Shown here: positions 7,678 through 16,519 of the stretch, one piece after another
How the letters are laid out: every line of letters starts with the position of its first letter
Position numbering within the stretch: the first letter of the stretch is position 1
NCBI GenBank assembly: GCA_035570275.1
Contig: DATMNI010000454.1
Location: 1 to 32,114, forward strand
Length of the DNA stretch: 32,114 bases
Source: DATMNI01 sp035570275
Lineage (GTDB): Bacteria > Acidobacteriota > Terriglobia > Bryobacterales > Bryobacteraceae
Reading direction: 5' to 3'
Notes under the pieces: generated by a model
Told to the model about the DNA's origin: nothing
Seen by the model: only the letters and a program-made list of their open reading frames with translations
Database searches by the model: none
Position numbers and translations under genes: made by a program

Positions 7678-10311
7678 ATGTCATTTGTATCTCGCATCGC
7701 CAACGTACTTCGCGGCAACCGCTTAAGCCGCGAGATCGACGAAGAACTCCAGTCACACCTGGCGGAAGCCGTCGAGCAGGGCCGCGACCCCTCGGAAGCG
7801 CGCCGGGCGTTCGGCTCCACCCTCCGCTATCGTGAAGCCAGCCGCGACATCCGGCTCATGGCGTGGCTCGATTCGCTGCGCGCCGACGCCATCTTCGGCT
7901 GGCGGCAACTCATGAAAAACAAGGTTACCTCGGCCGCGGCGATTCTCTCGCTGGCCCTGGCGATCGGGTCATGCACATCGGCATTCCGGCTCATCGACGC
8001 CCTGCTGCTGCGGCCTTTGCCAATCGCGGACCCCGCGCGTCTGTACGCCGTCTCTTACGAATTCATCGACGACGAGGGCAAGCCCAAGACGGGCGATGGT
8101 TGCTCCTATCCGCTGTTTCGCCAGATGCGCGCCGCGGTAAAAGGCCAAGCCGAGTTGTTCGCAATCTCGTATACCGACCGCGTTGAGCTGACATACGGGC
8201 CGGACCAGGAAAGGGAGCAGGCGAGCCAGCAATATGTTTCAGGCTGGATGTTTGGCGCGTTCGGATTGCGGCCGGTGCTGGGGAGGCTGCTTACCGAGAA
8301 CGACGATCTGCAACCGGGGGCGCATCCCTACGCGGTGCTGTCTTATGACTATTGGAAGCGCCGCTTCGGACAGGATCCGAAAGTAATCGGGCGCACCTTC
8401 CGGAGCGGCGCCGATCTCTATACGGTGGTGGGCGTTTCCGAGGAGCGATTCACCGGCACCGAGCCGGGTTCGGTGACTGACATCTTTGTGCCCACGATGA
8501 TGAAGGGCAGTGCCGTGGGCCGCGCCGACTACTTCTGGTTCCGGACGCTGGCACGGCTGCAGCCGGGTATAGCCGCCGAGCCGGTTCGACAGAGACTGCA
8601 CGGAATCTTTCGCGCATTTCGGGAGGGGAGGGCGAAGACGTTAACCGCGATGTCCGAGTCGCGGCGGCAGCAATTCCTAAATCAGAGGCTATTGCTGGAA
8701 CCGGCGGCCGCGGGCGTCTCCGGAATGCAGGAAAGCTACCGCCGCGCTCTCTGGGCACTCGGCGTTCTGGTGGCGCTGGTGCTGCTGATCGCGTGCGCCA
8801 ACGTGGCCAACCTGATGACCGCTCAGGCGGCGGCGCGGGCGCGCGAGATGGCTCTGCGGGTCTCGCTCGGCGCGGGCCGGTGGCGGCTGGCGCAACTGTT
8901 CCTGATGGAAAGCGCCTGGCTGGCGCTGCTGGCGGCCGCGGCCGGCGGGCTGTTCGCATGGTGGTCGGCGCCGTTCGTCGCCGGCATGATCAGTCCGCCG
9001 GATAACCCGGCGCGCCTGTTTCTTCCGGCGGACTGGCGGGTGCTCGGGTTCGGTGCGGTGCTGGCGCTGGTGGCTACCCTGCTGTTCGGCCTGGCGCCTG
9101 CGCTGCGTGTCTCCGGCATCAAACCGGCCGGTGCCCTGAGGGGAGGCGAGGACCCGCACTCGCGCCGCCGCCTGATGCATACGTTGATCGCGGTGCAAGT
9201 GGCCTTCTGTATTGTGGTGCACTTTGTGGGCGGCCTGTTTGTCACCACCTACCAGCGGCTGGCGAATCTACCCACCGGTTTTTCCGCGGAACGCCTTCTG
9301 AATCTCGATACGGTGGCGGTACGGCCGCAACCGGCGGTCTTCTGGGATCAGGCGGCGGAACATCTGCGCACGGTGCCGGGCGTCGAATCGGTGGCGCTGG
9401 CCGAATGGCCGCTGATGAACCCTGGCGTCTGGAACGGCATGATTTCGGTCAACGGAGCGCCTCCCGGCGATGTGATGACCAACTTTCTGACTGTCTCGCG
9501 CGGCTGGTTGGACATCATGCGGATCAGGTTAGCGGACGGCAGGGATTTTACGGTGAACGATAAATATCCCGGGGTTGCCATTGTCAACCACGCTTTCGCG
9601 AAACAATATTTCGGCGGGCAGAGTCCCATCGGCAAGACGTTCGAGCAAAACGATGGGGAAGGCCGGCGTACCCGTTTTCAGATTGTGGGCCTGGCCGCGG
9701 ACGCTCTCTACCAATACATGCGCGCACCCGTGGAGCCGACGGCCTACTTTCCGTTCCGCTCGAATTATGCGCGCGGGACTCTCATCGTGCGCACGTCCAG
9801 CGCTAATCCGTTGGCGCTGGCGCAGACCCTCCGCCATGAAGTGCCGCAAGGCCGGTCCGAGTTCCGCGTCACCAACATCCGCACTCAGAAGGCGCTGAAC
9901 CAGGCGCAGACGGTCCGCGAGCGCATGCTGGCGGTGCTGGCGCTGTTCTTCGCCATGGTTGCGCTGTTGCTTGCGGGGGTGGGCCTGTCTGGCGTGCTCC
10001 ATTATGGAGTACTGCAACGGCGGCGCGAAATCGGGATTCGCATCGCCATCGGCGCGCAGGCCGCCGGAATCGCGCGACTGGTGGCCGTGGATGCCCTCGC
10101 CATGGTGCTGGTGGGAGCCATCGCGGGCCTGGCTATCGGGATGGCGTCGGTGCGATACATTGCGGCGCTGCTCTATCAGGTGAAGCCTACGGAGGTGGCC
10201 ATGCTGGCGCTTCCGTCGTTCACTATTCTGGCGGCGGCGTTGCTGGCCGCCCTGCCGGCGGTGGTCCGCGCCGTGCGCATCGACCCCGTAAGTATGTTGA
10301 GGGCAGACTGA
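7678..10311 (+). CDS. ADOP-family duplicated permease, copy 3
   Basis: An 877-residue paralogue, the shortest of the intact copies in the array. The shortening is in the second periplasmic domain, around FRSNYARGTLIVRTSS, where the other copies carry extra residues. One base separates its ATG from the previous stop; the GAGGG just inside the preceding gene is the probable ribosome site. TM6 reads GLSGVLHYGVLQRRRE where copies 1, 2, 4 and 5 have GLYGVLDYGVLQ. Its end (ARLVAVDALAMV, then YQVKPTEVAMLALPSFT) is shared with copy 5 and partly with copy 4, not with copies 1 and 2. No ATPase gene is adjacent. Confidence 0.92.
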   Translation: MSFVSRIANVLRGNRLSREIDEELQSHLAEAVEQGRDPSEARRAFGSTLRYREASRDIRLMAWLDSLRADAIFGWRQLMKNKVTSAAAILSLALAIGSCTSAFRLIDALLLRPLPIADPARLYAVSYEFIDDEGKPKTGDGCSYPLFRQMRAAVKGQAELFAISYTDRVELTYGPDQEREQASQQYVSGWMFGAFGLRPVLGRLLTENDDLQPGAHPYAVLSYDYWKRRFGQDPKVIGRTFRSGADLYTVVGVSEERFTGTEPGSVTDIFVPTMMKGSAVGRADYFWFRTLARLQPGIAAEPVRQRLHGIFRAFREGRAKTLTAMSESRRQQFLNQRLLLEPAAAGVSGMQESYRRALWALGVLVALVLLIACANVANLMTAQAAARAREMALRVSLGAGRWRLAQLFLMESAWLALLAAAAGGLFAWWSAPFVAGMISPPDNPARLFLPADWRVLGFGAVLALVATLLFGLAPALRVSGIKPAGALRGGEDPHSRRRLMHTLIAVQVAFCIVVHFVGGLFVTTYQRLANLPTGFSAERLLNLDTVAVRPQPAVFWDQAAEHLRTVPGVESVALAEWPLMNPGVWNGMISVNGAPPGDVMTNFLTVSRGWLDIMRIRLADGRDFTVNDKYPGVAIVNHAFAKQYFGGQSPIGKTFEQNDGEGRRTRFQIVGLAADALYQYMRAPVEPTAYFPFRSNYARGTLIVRTSSANPLALAQTLRHEVPQGRSEFRVTNIRTQKALNQAQTVRERMLAVLALFFAMVALLLAGVGLSGVLHYGVLQRRREIGIRIAIGAQAAGIARLVAVDALAMVLVGAIAGLAIGMASVRYIAALLYQVKPTEVAMLALPSFTILAAALLAALPAVVRAVRIDPVSMLRAD

Positions 10312-10312
10312 T

Positions 10313-12997
10313 ATGTCCTTCATATCTCGCATTGCCAACGTACTGCGCGGCAACCGCTTAAGCCGCGAGATCGACGAAGAACTCCAGTCGCACCTGGCGG
10401 AAGCCGTCGAGCAGGGCCGCGACCCCTCGGAAGCGCGCCGGGCGTTCGGCTCCCCGCTCCACCTGCGGGAGGAAAGCCGCGACATCCGGCTCATGGCGTG
10501 GCTCGATTCGCTGCGTGCCGACGCCATCTTTGGCTGGCGTCAGCTCATGAAGAAGAAGGCCACTTCCGCGGCGGCCGTTCTGTCGCTGGCCTTGGCGATC
10601 GGCGCCTGCACATCGGCATTCCGCCTCATCGACGCTCTGCTGCTGCGGCCGTTGCCCGTGACGGAGCCCGAACGGCTCTATGCCATCTTCCACTTGTCGA
10701 TGGCCGCCGACGGCCAGCCTCGAATCATGGACACCTACGAGTATCCGATGTTTCGTCAAATGCGTGCCGCGGTCAAAGATCAAGCCGAGCTGATCGCTGT
10801 CTCCTCTTCCAACCGGACGGACCTGACCTATGGCTCGGACCAGGATATGGAAAAGGCCTACCTGCAATTCGTTTCAGGGTGGATGTTCGGCTCGTTCGGG
10901 CTCCGGCCCGCTTTGGGGCGCCTGCTCACCGAAAACGACGACCTCACTCCAGGCGCGCATCCGTATGCGGTGCTCTCCTACGATTATTGGACGCGCCGTT
11001 TCGGCCAGGACCGCAACGTTATCGGCCGCTCGGTCCGCATCGGGAACACGCTGTACTCCATCGCCGGCGTTTGTGAGCAGCGCTTCACCGGCACCCAGAC
11101 CGGCACCGTGACCGACATCTTCGTCCCCACGATGATGAACGCCGCGGTCACCCAGCAGAGCTCGGGTTGGGTCCGGACCTTGGTCCATCTGCACCCGGGC
11201 GTGGCCATGCAACCGGTTCGTGACAGGCTGCGCGTACCGTTTCGCGCGTACAGCACGGAGATGGCCAGGGGCATTACTGGAATGAACAAAGCGCTTCTGG
11301 ACAGATACCTCGGCGAAACCCTCATGATGGAGCCAGCGGCGGCGGGCACATCCCGCATGCAGAGAACTTACCGCGACTCACTGATCTCCCTGGGTGTGCT
11401 GGTAGCGCTGATACTCCTCATTTCGTGCGCGAACATGGCCAATCTGATGACGGCGCAGGCGGCGGCGCGAGCGCGCGAGATGGCCCTGCGCGTCTCCATC
11501 GGAGCGGGACGCTGGCGGCTGGTGCAACTGGTCCTGGTGGAAAGCGCGTGGCTGGCGTTTCTGGCCGCGGCCATCGGCGGACTGTTCGCGTGGTGGTCCG
11601 CGCCATTCGTCGTCGGCAGAATCAACCCGCCCGACGACCCCGCGCGGCTGTTTCTCCGGACCGATTGGCGAGTCCCCGGATTTGCCCTGGCGCTGACTCT
11701 GGGCGTGACGTTCCTGTTTGGCCTGGCGCCGGCGCTCGGTGCCTCCGCGGTCAAGCCGGCGAGCGCGCTCAAAGGCGGCGAAGATCTGCACGGCACTTTC
11801 GGTCTAACCCAGCGCCGCTTGATGAATGTGCTGATCGCCGGCCAGGTCGCCTTCTGTTTTGTGGTGCTGTTCGCCGCGGGCCTGTTCGTCGCTAGCGCCG
11901 GCCGCCTGGCCCATCAACCCACCGGCTTTTCGGCGGAGCGGATTCTCCTGCTCGATACGGTCGCGCAGCCTGCTCAGCCGGCGGCCTTGTGGGATCAGGT
12001 GGCCGGGCATCTGCGCGCCATGCCGGGCGTCGAAACGGCTGCGCTCGCCGGCTTCCCGCTGCTCAGCGGAAGCGCCACGGTTGAGTCGGTTTCAGTTGAT
12101 GGACGGCGCCCAGGCACGAACCGGGCCTACTACCTGAATGTCTCCGCCGGCTGGATCGATGCCATGAAAATCCCCTTCATCGATGGTCGGGACTTCCGGC
12201 CGGGCGATGCCCTTCCCGGCGTTGCGATCGTCAACGCCGCGATCGTCAACCAGGCTTTCGCGAAGCAGTATTTCAACGGCGAGAATCCAATCGGCAAGTC
12301 CTTCGAGAAGGTAGAATCGGCGGGAAGGCGGGTTCGCTATGAGATCGCCGGCCTGGTTGGCGACGCTCGTTACCACGACATGCGCGAGCCCATGATGCCG
12401 GTAGCCTATACTCCATTCCAGTCGACCAATGCGAAAGGCGCGTTGCAGCCGATACGCTCGGCGACGTTCGTGGTGCGCACGTCAAGCGCGAACCCGCTGG
12501 CTCTCGCGTCCACCCTGCGAGGGGAAGTGCCGCGGGCGCGGCCCGGATTCCGCGTCAGCAACATCGGCACGCAGGAGGAACTGAACCGGTCGGACACTAT
12601 CCGGGAGCGGCTGCTGGCGATGCTGGCGCTGTTCTTCGCGGTGGTCGCGCTGTTGCTGGCGGGCGTCGGCTTATATGGCGTGCTGGACTACGGAGTGCTG
12701 CAACGACGGCGCGAAATCGGCATCCGCATCGCCATCGGCGCGCAAGCCGGCGGCATCGCCCGACTGGTGGCCCTGGATGCCCTCGCCATGGTGCTGGTGG
12801 GCACCGTCGCGGGCCTGGCGCTGGGTATGGCATCGGTGCGATACATTGCGGCGCTGTTCTACCAGGTAAAGGCAACCGATCCCGGGATGTTGGTGCTGCC
12901 GTGGTTGGCCATTCTCGCGGCGGCTTTCTTGGCTGCGCTGCCGGCGGTGATGCGCGCGGTGCGGATCGACCCGGCAAGCATGTTGAGGGCAGACTGA
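10313..12997 (+). CDS. ADOP-family duplicated permease, copy 4
   Basis: An 894-residue paralogue starting one base after copy 3. The prefix carries GSPLHLREESR and LMKKKATSAAA, otherwise seen only in copy 5. It has the pre-TM5 insertion HGTFGLTQRR shared with copy 2. At the end it combines a copy-3-like ARLVALDALAMV with a copy-2-like YQVKATDPGMLVLPWLAI, so it looks like a recombinant of its neighbours. In the second periplasmic domain a 15-base in-frame duplication (12224-12250) gives AIVNAAIVNQ where the others have one AIVN. The frame is intact, with the usual double-MacB topology. Confidence 0.92.
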   Translation: MSFISRIANVLRGNRLSREIDEELQSHLAEAVEQGRDPSEARRAFGSPLHLREESRDIRLMAWLDSLRADAIFGWRQLMKKKATSAAAVLSLALAIGACTSAFRLIDALLLRPLPVTEPERLYAIFHLSMAADGQPRIMDTYEYPMFRQMRAAVKDQAELIAVSSSNRTDLTYGSDQDMEKAYLQFVSGWMFGSFGLRPALGRLLTENDDLTPGAHPYAVLSYDYWTRRFGQDRNVIGRSVRIGNTLYSIAGVCEQRFTGTQTGTVTDIFVPTMMNAAVTQQSSGWVRTLVHLHPGVAMQPVRDRLRVPFRAYSTEMARGITGMNKALLDRYLGETLMMEPAAAGTSRMQRTYRDSLISLGVLVALILLISCANMANLMTAQAAARAREMALRVSIGAGRWRLVQLVLVESAWLAFLAAAIGGLFAWWSAPFVVGRINPPDDPARLFLRTDWRVPGFALALTLGVTFLFGLAPALGASAVKPASALKGGEDLHGTFGLTQRRLMNVLIAGQVAFCFVVLFAAGLFVASAGRLAHQPTGFSAERILLLDTVAQPAQPAALWDQVAGHLRAMPGVETAALAGFPLLSGSATVESVSVDGRRPGTNRAYYLNVSAGWIDAMKIPFIDGRDFRPGDALPGVAIVNAAIVNQAFAKQYFNGENPIGKSFEKVESAGRRVRYEIAGLVGDARYHDMREPMMPVAYTPFQSTNAKGALQPIRSATFVVRTSSANPLALASTLRGEVPRARPGFRVSNIGTQEELNRSDTIRERLLAMLALFFAVVALLLAGVGLYGVLDYGVLQRRREIGIRIAIGAQAGGIARLVALDALAMVLVGTVAGLALGMASVRYIAALFYQVKATDPGMLVLPWLAILAAAFLAALPAVMRAVRIDPASMLRAD
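12224..12250 (+). repeat. In-frame short duplication inside ADOP copy 4
   Basis: The 12-base unit GCGATCGTCAAC occurs at 12224-12235 and again at 12239-12250, separated by GCC. The other four copies have a single unit at this place, so this is a 15-base insertion adding five residues to the second periplasmic domain without breaking the frame. It looks like replication slippage. Confidence 0.8.
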
Positions 12998-12998
12998 T

Positions 12999-15672
12999 AT
13001 GTCATTTTTCTCACGCATTACAAACGCGCTTCGCGGTGACCGTCTGAGCCGCGAGATCGACGAAGAACTTCAGTCGCACCTCGCGGAAGCCATCGACCAG
13101 GGCCGCGACCCGGCCGAAGCGCGCCGGGCATTCGGGTCCCCGCTCCACCTGCGGGAGGAAAGCCGCGCCATCCGGCTCATGGCGTGGCTCGATTCGCTCC
13201 GTGCCGACGCCATCTTCGGCTGGCGGCAGCTCATGAAGAAGAAGGCCACTTCCGCCGCCGCGATTCTGTCCCTGGCGTTGGCCATCGGAGCCTGCACTTC
13301 GGCATTCCGGCTCATCGACGCGCTACTGTTCCGACCCTTGCCTGTTGCCAATCCCGATCGCCTGTACACCGTCGCCTTTCAAACGTCATCCGCGTCGGAT
13401 GGCAAGGCCATGGAGTACGACAGTTGCTCCTATCCCATGTTCCGCCAGATGCGTGCCGCGGTAAGGGAGCAAGCCGAGCTAATCGCAGTCTCTATGTACT
13501 CCGGGTTCGTCGATCTGACCTACGGATCGGACCAGGAGATGGAGAAAGCCGACCTGCAATACGTTTCCGGATGGTTGTTCGGCGCGTTCGGGCTGCGGCC
13601 GCGGTTAGGGCGGCTGCTCACCGAAAACGACGATCTCAAGCCCGGCGCGCGCCCCTACGCGGTGCTCTCTTACAACTATTGGGCTCGCCGCTTCGCCCGG
13701 GATCCGAAAATAGTCGGGCGCACGTTCCGGGTGGGCAACGATCTTTACCAGATCGTCGGGGTCGCCGAGGAGCGCTTCACCGGCACCGAAACCGGCACCA
13801 TGATCGACGTCTTCGTTCCGATGGCGATGAAGAATCCCCGCACCCTCGCCAGCTCAAATAACTTCTGGCTCCGGACGTTGGTACAACTGAAGCCGGGCGT
13901 CGCCACCGAACCCGTTCGCGACCGGTTGCGGGCAACGTTTCGCGCCATCCAGGAAGAAAGGGTGAAGGGTTTTCCGGCCCAGTCCAAACGGGACCATGAC
14001 CGAATGTTCCAGGAGAAGCTGCTGCTGGAACCGGCGGCTGCCGGCCGCTCAAACCTGCAGCGCGACTACCGCCAGGCGCTGGCGGCGCTTGGTCTGCTGG
14101 TGGCGCTGGTGCTGCTGATTGCCTGCGCCAACGTCGCCAACCTGATGACGGCCCGGGCAGCGGCGCGCTCGCGCGAGATGGCGCTCCGCGTCTCAATCGG
14201 CGCAGGACGGTGGCGCCTGGTGCAACTGGTTCTGGTGGAAAGCGCCTGGCTGGCGTTCCTGGCCACTGCCTTAGGCGCGGCATTCGCTTGGTGGTCCGCG
14301 CCGTTCATCGTAGGCATGATCAATCCGCCGGCTTATGACCAGGCACGGCTGGTTCTTCCGGCGGACTGGCGGGTGCTCGGGTTTGGTCTGGCGCTGGCCT
14401 CCGGGGTCACGTTCCTCTTCGGCCTTACGCCGGCTCTGCGCGCTTCGGCCGTCAAGCCGGCCAGCGCCATGAAAGGCGGCGAAGATCCGCACTCGCGACG
14501 CCGCCTGATGCATGCGCTGATCGCCGTACAAGTCGCCTTCTGTTTTGTGGTGCATTTCGTCGCCGGGGTTGTTCGTCACCTCGTTCGACCGCCTGGTAAA
14601 TCAGCCCATCGGTTTTTCCGCGGAACGAATTCTCAATCTGGAAGCGGTCACGCTGCGTTCGCAGCCGCCGGCCTTCTGGGACCAGGTAGCGGAACATTTG
14701 CGCACCGTGCCCGGTGTCGAGAAGGTGGCCCTGATCGGATGGCCGCTGATGAGCGGGGAAAGCGCGGTCGGTAATATTTCGATCGACGGCGCGCCAATAT
14801 CCGAAGTCTTTTCCGACTTCGTCAGCATCTCGCCGGGCTGGGCTGACGTAATGAGAATTCCCTTCCTGGGCGGCAGAGACTTTCGCCCGAGCGACACCAA
14901 TCCCACCGTCGCGGTCGTCAACCAGGCTTTCGCGAAGCAGTATTTCGACGGCGAGAACCCCATCGGAAAAACGTTCGAGCGCGTGGAACCGGCCGGCGGT
15001 AGCGCCCGCATCGAGATCGTGGGCTTTGTCCGCGATGCCCGCTCCCGGGACAACATGCGCCAGCCCATCCGGCCGACGGCCTACATTCCGTTTCAATCGA
15101 TTGACGCCAAGGGCGCATTGCGGTCGCTCGCCCGGGGCACTTTCGTGGTTCGCACTGCCAGCGCGAACCCGCTCGCGCTGGCATCGATTCTCCGTCGGGA
15201 AGTGCCTCGGGCGCGGTCCGAATTTCGAGTCAGCAACATCCATACGCAGTTGGAGTTCAACCAGACCAACACGGTGCGCGAGCGGTTGCTGGCCACGCTG
15301 GCGCTGTTCTTCGCCGGCGTCGCGCTGCTGCTGGCGGGCATCGGCCTCTATGGGGTGCTCGACTACGGGGTACTGCAGCGGCGGCGCGAAATCGGCATCC
15401 GCATCGCTATCGGTGCGCAGGCCGGCGGGATCGCTCGACTGGTGGCCGTGGATGCGCTCTCCATGGTGCTGGTGGGCGCCGTCGCGGGCCTGGCGCTGGG
15501 TATGGCATCGGTGCGATACATCGCGGCGCTGCTCTATCAGGTGAAGCCTACGGATGTCGCCATGCTGGCGCTGCCGTCGTTCACCATTCTGGCCGCGGCG
15601 GTGATCGCTGCCGTCCCCGCCGTGATCCGGGCGCTCCGAATCGACCCGGCCGCCATGCTGCGGGCAGACTGA
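12999..15672 (+). pseudogene. ADOP-family permease, copy 5, frameshifted
   Basis: Homology to the ADOP copies runs the full length, but the frame changes once. At 14565-14568 there is GGGG where the other copies have three bases at the matching place (codons for VAGLFV), so one base is extra. The frame opened at 12999 runs on to 14774 and ends after about 70 wrong residues; the correct frame resumes and continues to 15672. The break falls in TM5 (codon about 523), so a product with an intact first permease unit could still be made. The N-terminus resembles copy 4, the first periplasmic domain copy 2 and the C-terminus copy 3. A single-base sequencing or assembly error cannot be excluded; apart from this base the gene looks well kept. 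Confidence 0.85.
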
Positions 15673-15673
15673 T

Positions 15674-15706
15674 AGGCCGTTTTGTCGCGCATATCAATTT
15701 GTACTT
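15674..15706 (+). pseudogene. Vestigial start of a sixth ADOP copy
   Basis: Directly after the copy 5 stop the sequence continues as the start of another copy would: stop, one T, then AGG where the others have ATG. It then shares GTCGCGCAT and GTACTT with the first codons of copy 2, allowing one deletion and one insertion. Similarity fades after about 33 bases. It sits at exactly the spacing of the other junctions, which makes chance unlikely. I read it as the remnant of a deleted tandem copy. Confidence 0.5.
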
Positions 15707-16089
15707 GTTGTCACTCATCGACTACCTCCCCAAGAAACCAACCCCGCCGAGGCTTCTAAGCATTGCCGGCCGACAAGTATTTCGAGTTTTCATGTGACTG
15801 CTGAATTAGAGTTGTGGGGCAGGTTGTTAACCTGCGGCGGATTGGCAATCCGCCTGCCGCTCTTGGACTAGCCTTAGCGGGCATGGCAGCAGGATGCGCG
15901 ACGGCACAATGTGCACCGCCGCCGGCCGGATCTGCCGTCATCTGCAAGAACTCGATAACTTACCTCGACGGTGCCAGACCATTCAGCCGTTACCAATGGC
16001 CTTTGCATTCTATTCGTTAGTTCGTTACCAGCCGCCGGCAAAAATGCCTGGCCCGACAAATGCTCTATCGATGTAGAGGAGAATAATTC
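15707..16089. other. Intergenic region after the permease array
   Basis: No gene is convincing. It holds the first twin-hairpin element (15812-15857). A small frame running from inside that element to 16020 is produced by the repeat and has no protein character. The bases just before 16090 contain a strong GAGGAG ribosome site for the next gene. Base composition is more AT-rich than in the permease genes. Confidence 0.5.
15812..15857 (+). repeat. Twin-hairpin intergenic element, copy A
   Basis: A 46-base element with two hairpins back to back and no spacer. Hairpin 1 (15819-15835) has arms GCAGGTT and AACCTGC around loop GTT. Hairpin 2 (15836-15854) has arms GGCGGATT and AATCCGCC around loop GGC. 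It is preceded by TTGTGGG. The same element occurs at 24792 and 28636 in the same orientation. No T-run follows, so it is not a standard intrinsic terminator. It resembles a REP-type dispersed palindromic repeat. Confidence 0.85.
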
Positions 16090-16380
16090 ATGTCACGTTT
16101 CTGGAATGCGGTCTTAATGGGTGCCGCTCTAATAACCCCTATGGCAATCGTGCCAACGGCGCTGCGAGCCGAGGATCACAAAGTGGTTCGCTACCACGAC
16201 AAACAACACAATGACGATCATGAGTGGAACGATCATGAGAATCAGGCCTATCGTGTGTGGACAAATGAGAACCATCGCAAGCAGCGCGAGTTTTCCAAAC
16301 TCAAAGACAACGACCGGCAATCATACTGGGGCTGGCGTCACGAACATTCAGACAGCCTTCTCAAGATCGATATACATTAG
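16090..16380 (+). CDS. Small secreted histidine- and charge-rich protein
   Basis: A 96-residue protein with a clear Sec signal peptide (positive start SRFWN, hydrophobic core, cleavage near ALRA-ED at about 27). The mature part of about 69 residues is rich in His, Asp, Glu, Asn, Arg and Trp (for example DDHEWNDHENQAYRVW) and ends with YWGWRHEHSD. GAGGAG lies 8-13 bases before the ATG, so the start is solid. I recall similar short uncharacterised proteins in acidobacteria, but no function is known. His/acidic composition would suit periplasmic metal binding; that is a guess. It lies between the permease array and the convergent receptor gene. Confidence 0.7.
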   Translation: MSRFWNAVLMGAALITPMAIVPTALRAEDHKVVRYHDKQHNDDHEWNDHENQAYRVWTNENHRKQREFSKLKDNDRQSYWGWRHEHSDSLLKIDIH

Positions 16381-16519
16381 GCTCGATCCCCGTTCTTGCC
16401 AGGGCAGCGCGTCCAGCCGCTCCCGCTCTTATGGCCCGCTGAGTTCTGGGCCGCGGGCCGAAGAGCGGCTTGTCGGCGAAGTGATCCCATCGGGAAAACA
16501 GACGTTCTGCCACACTCCG

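Noticed and set aside
12999..14774. Reading copy 5 as a genuine shorter permease
   Set aside because: The last 70 or so residues are out of frame relative to four paralogues, and homology resumes in the other frame to 15672; a frameshifted gene explains this better.
15812..15857. Twin hairpin as a standard rho-independent terminator
   Set aside because: No T-run follows either stem in any of the three copies, and copy A lies about 140 bases after the nearest upstream gene.
15814..16020. Small frame starting inside twin-hairpin copy A (GQVVNLRRIGN)
   Set aside because: The start is generated by the repeat; copy B gives the same false start (24794). No ribosome site or conserved protein character follows.
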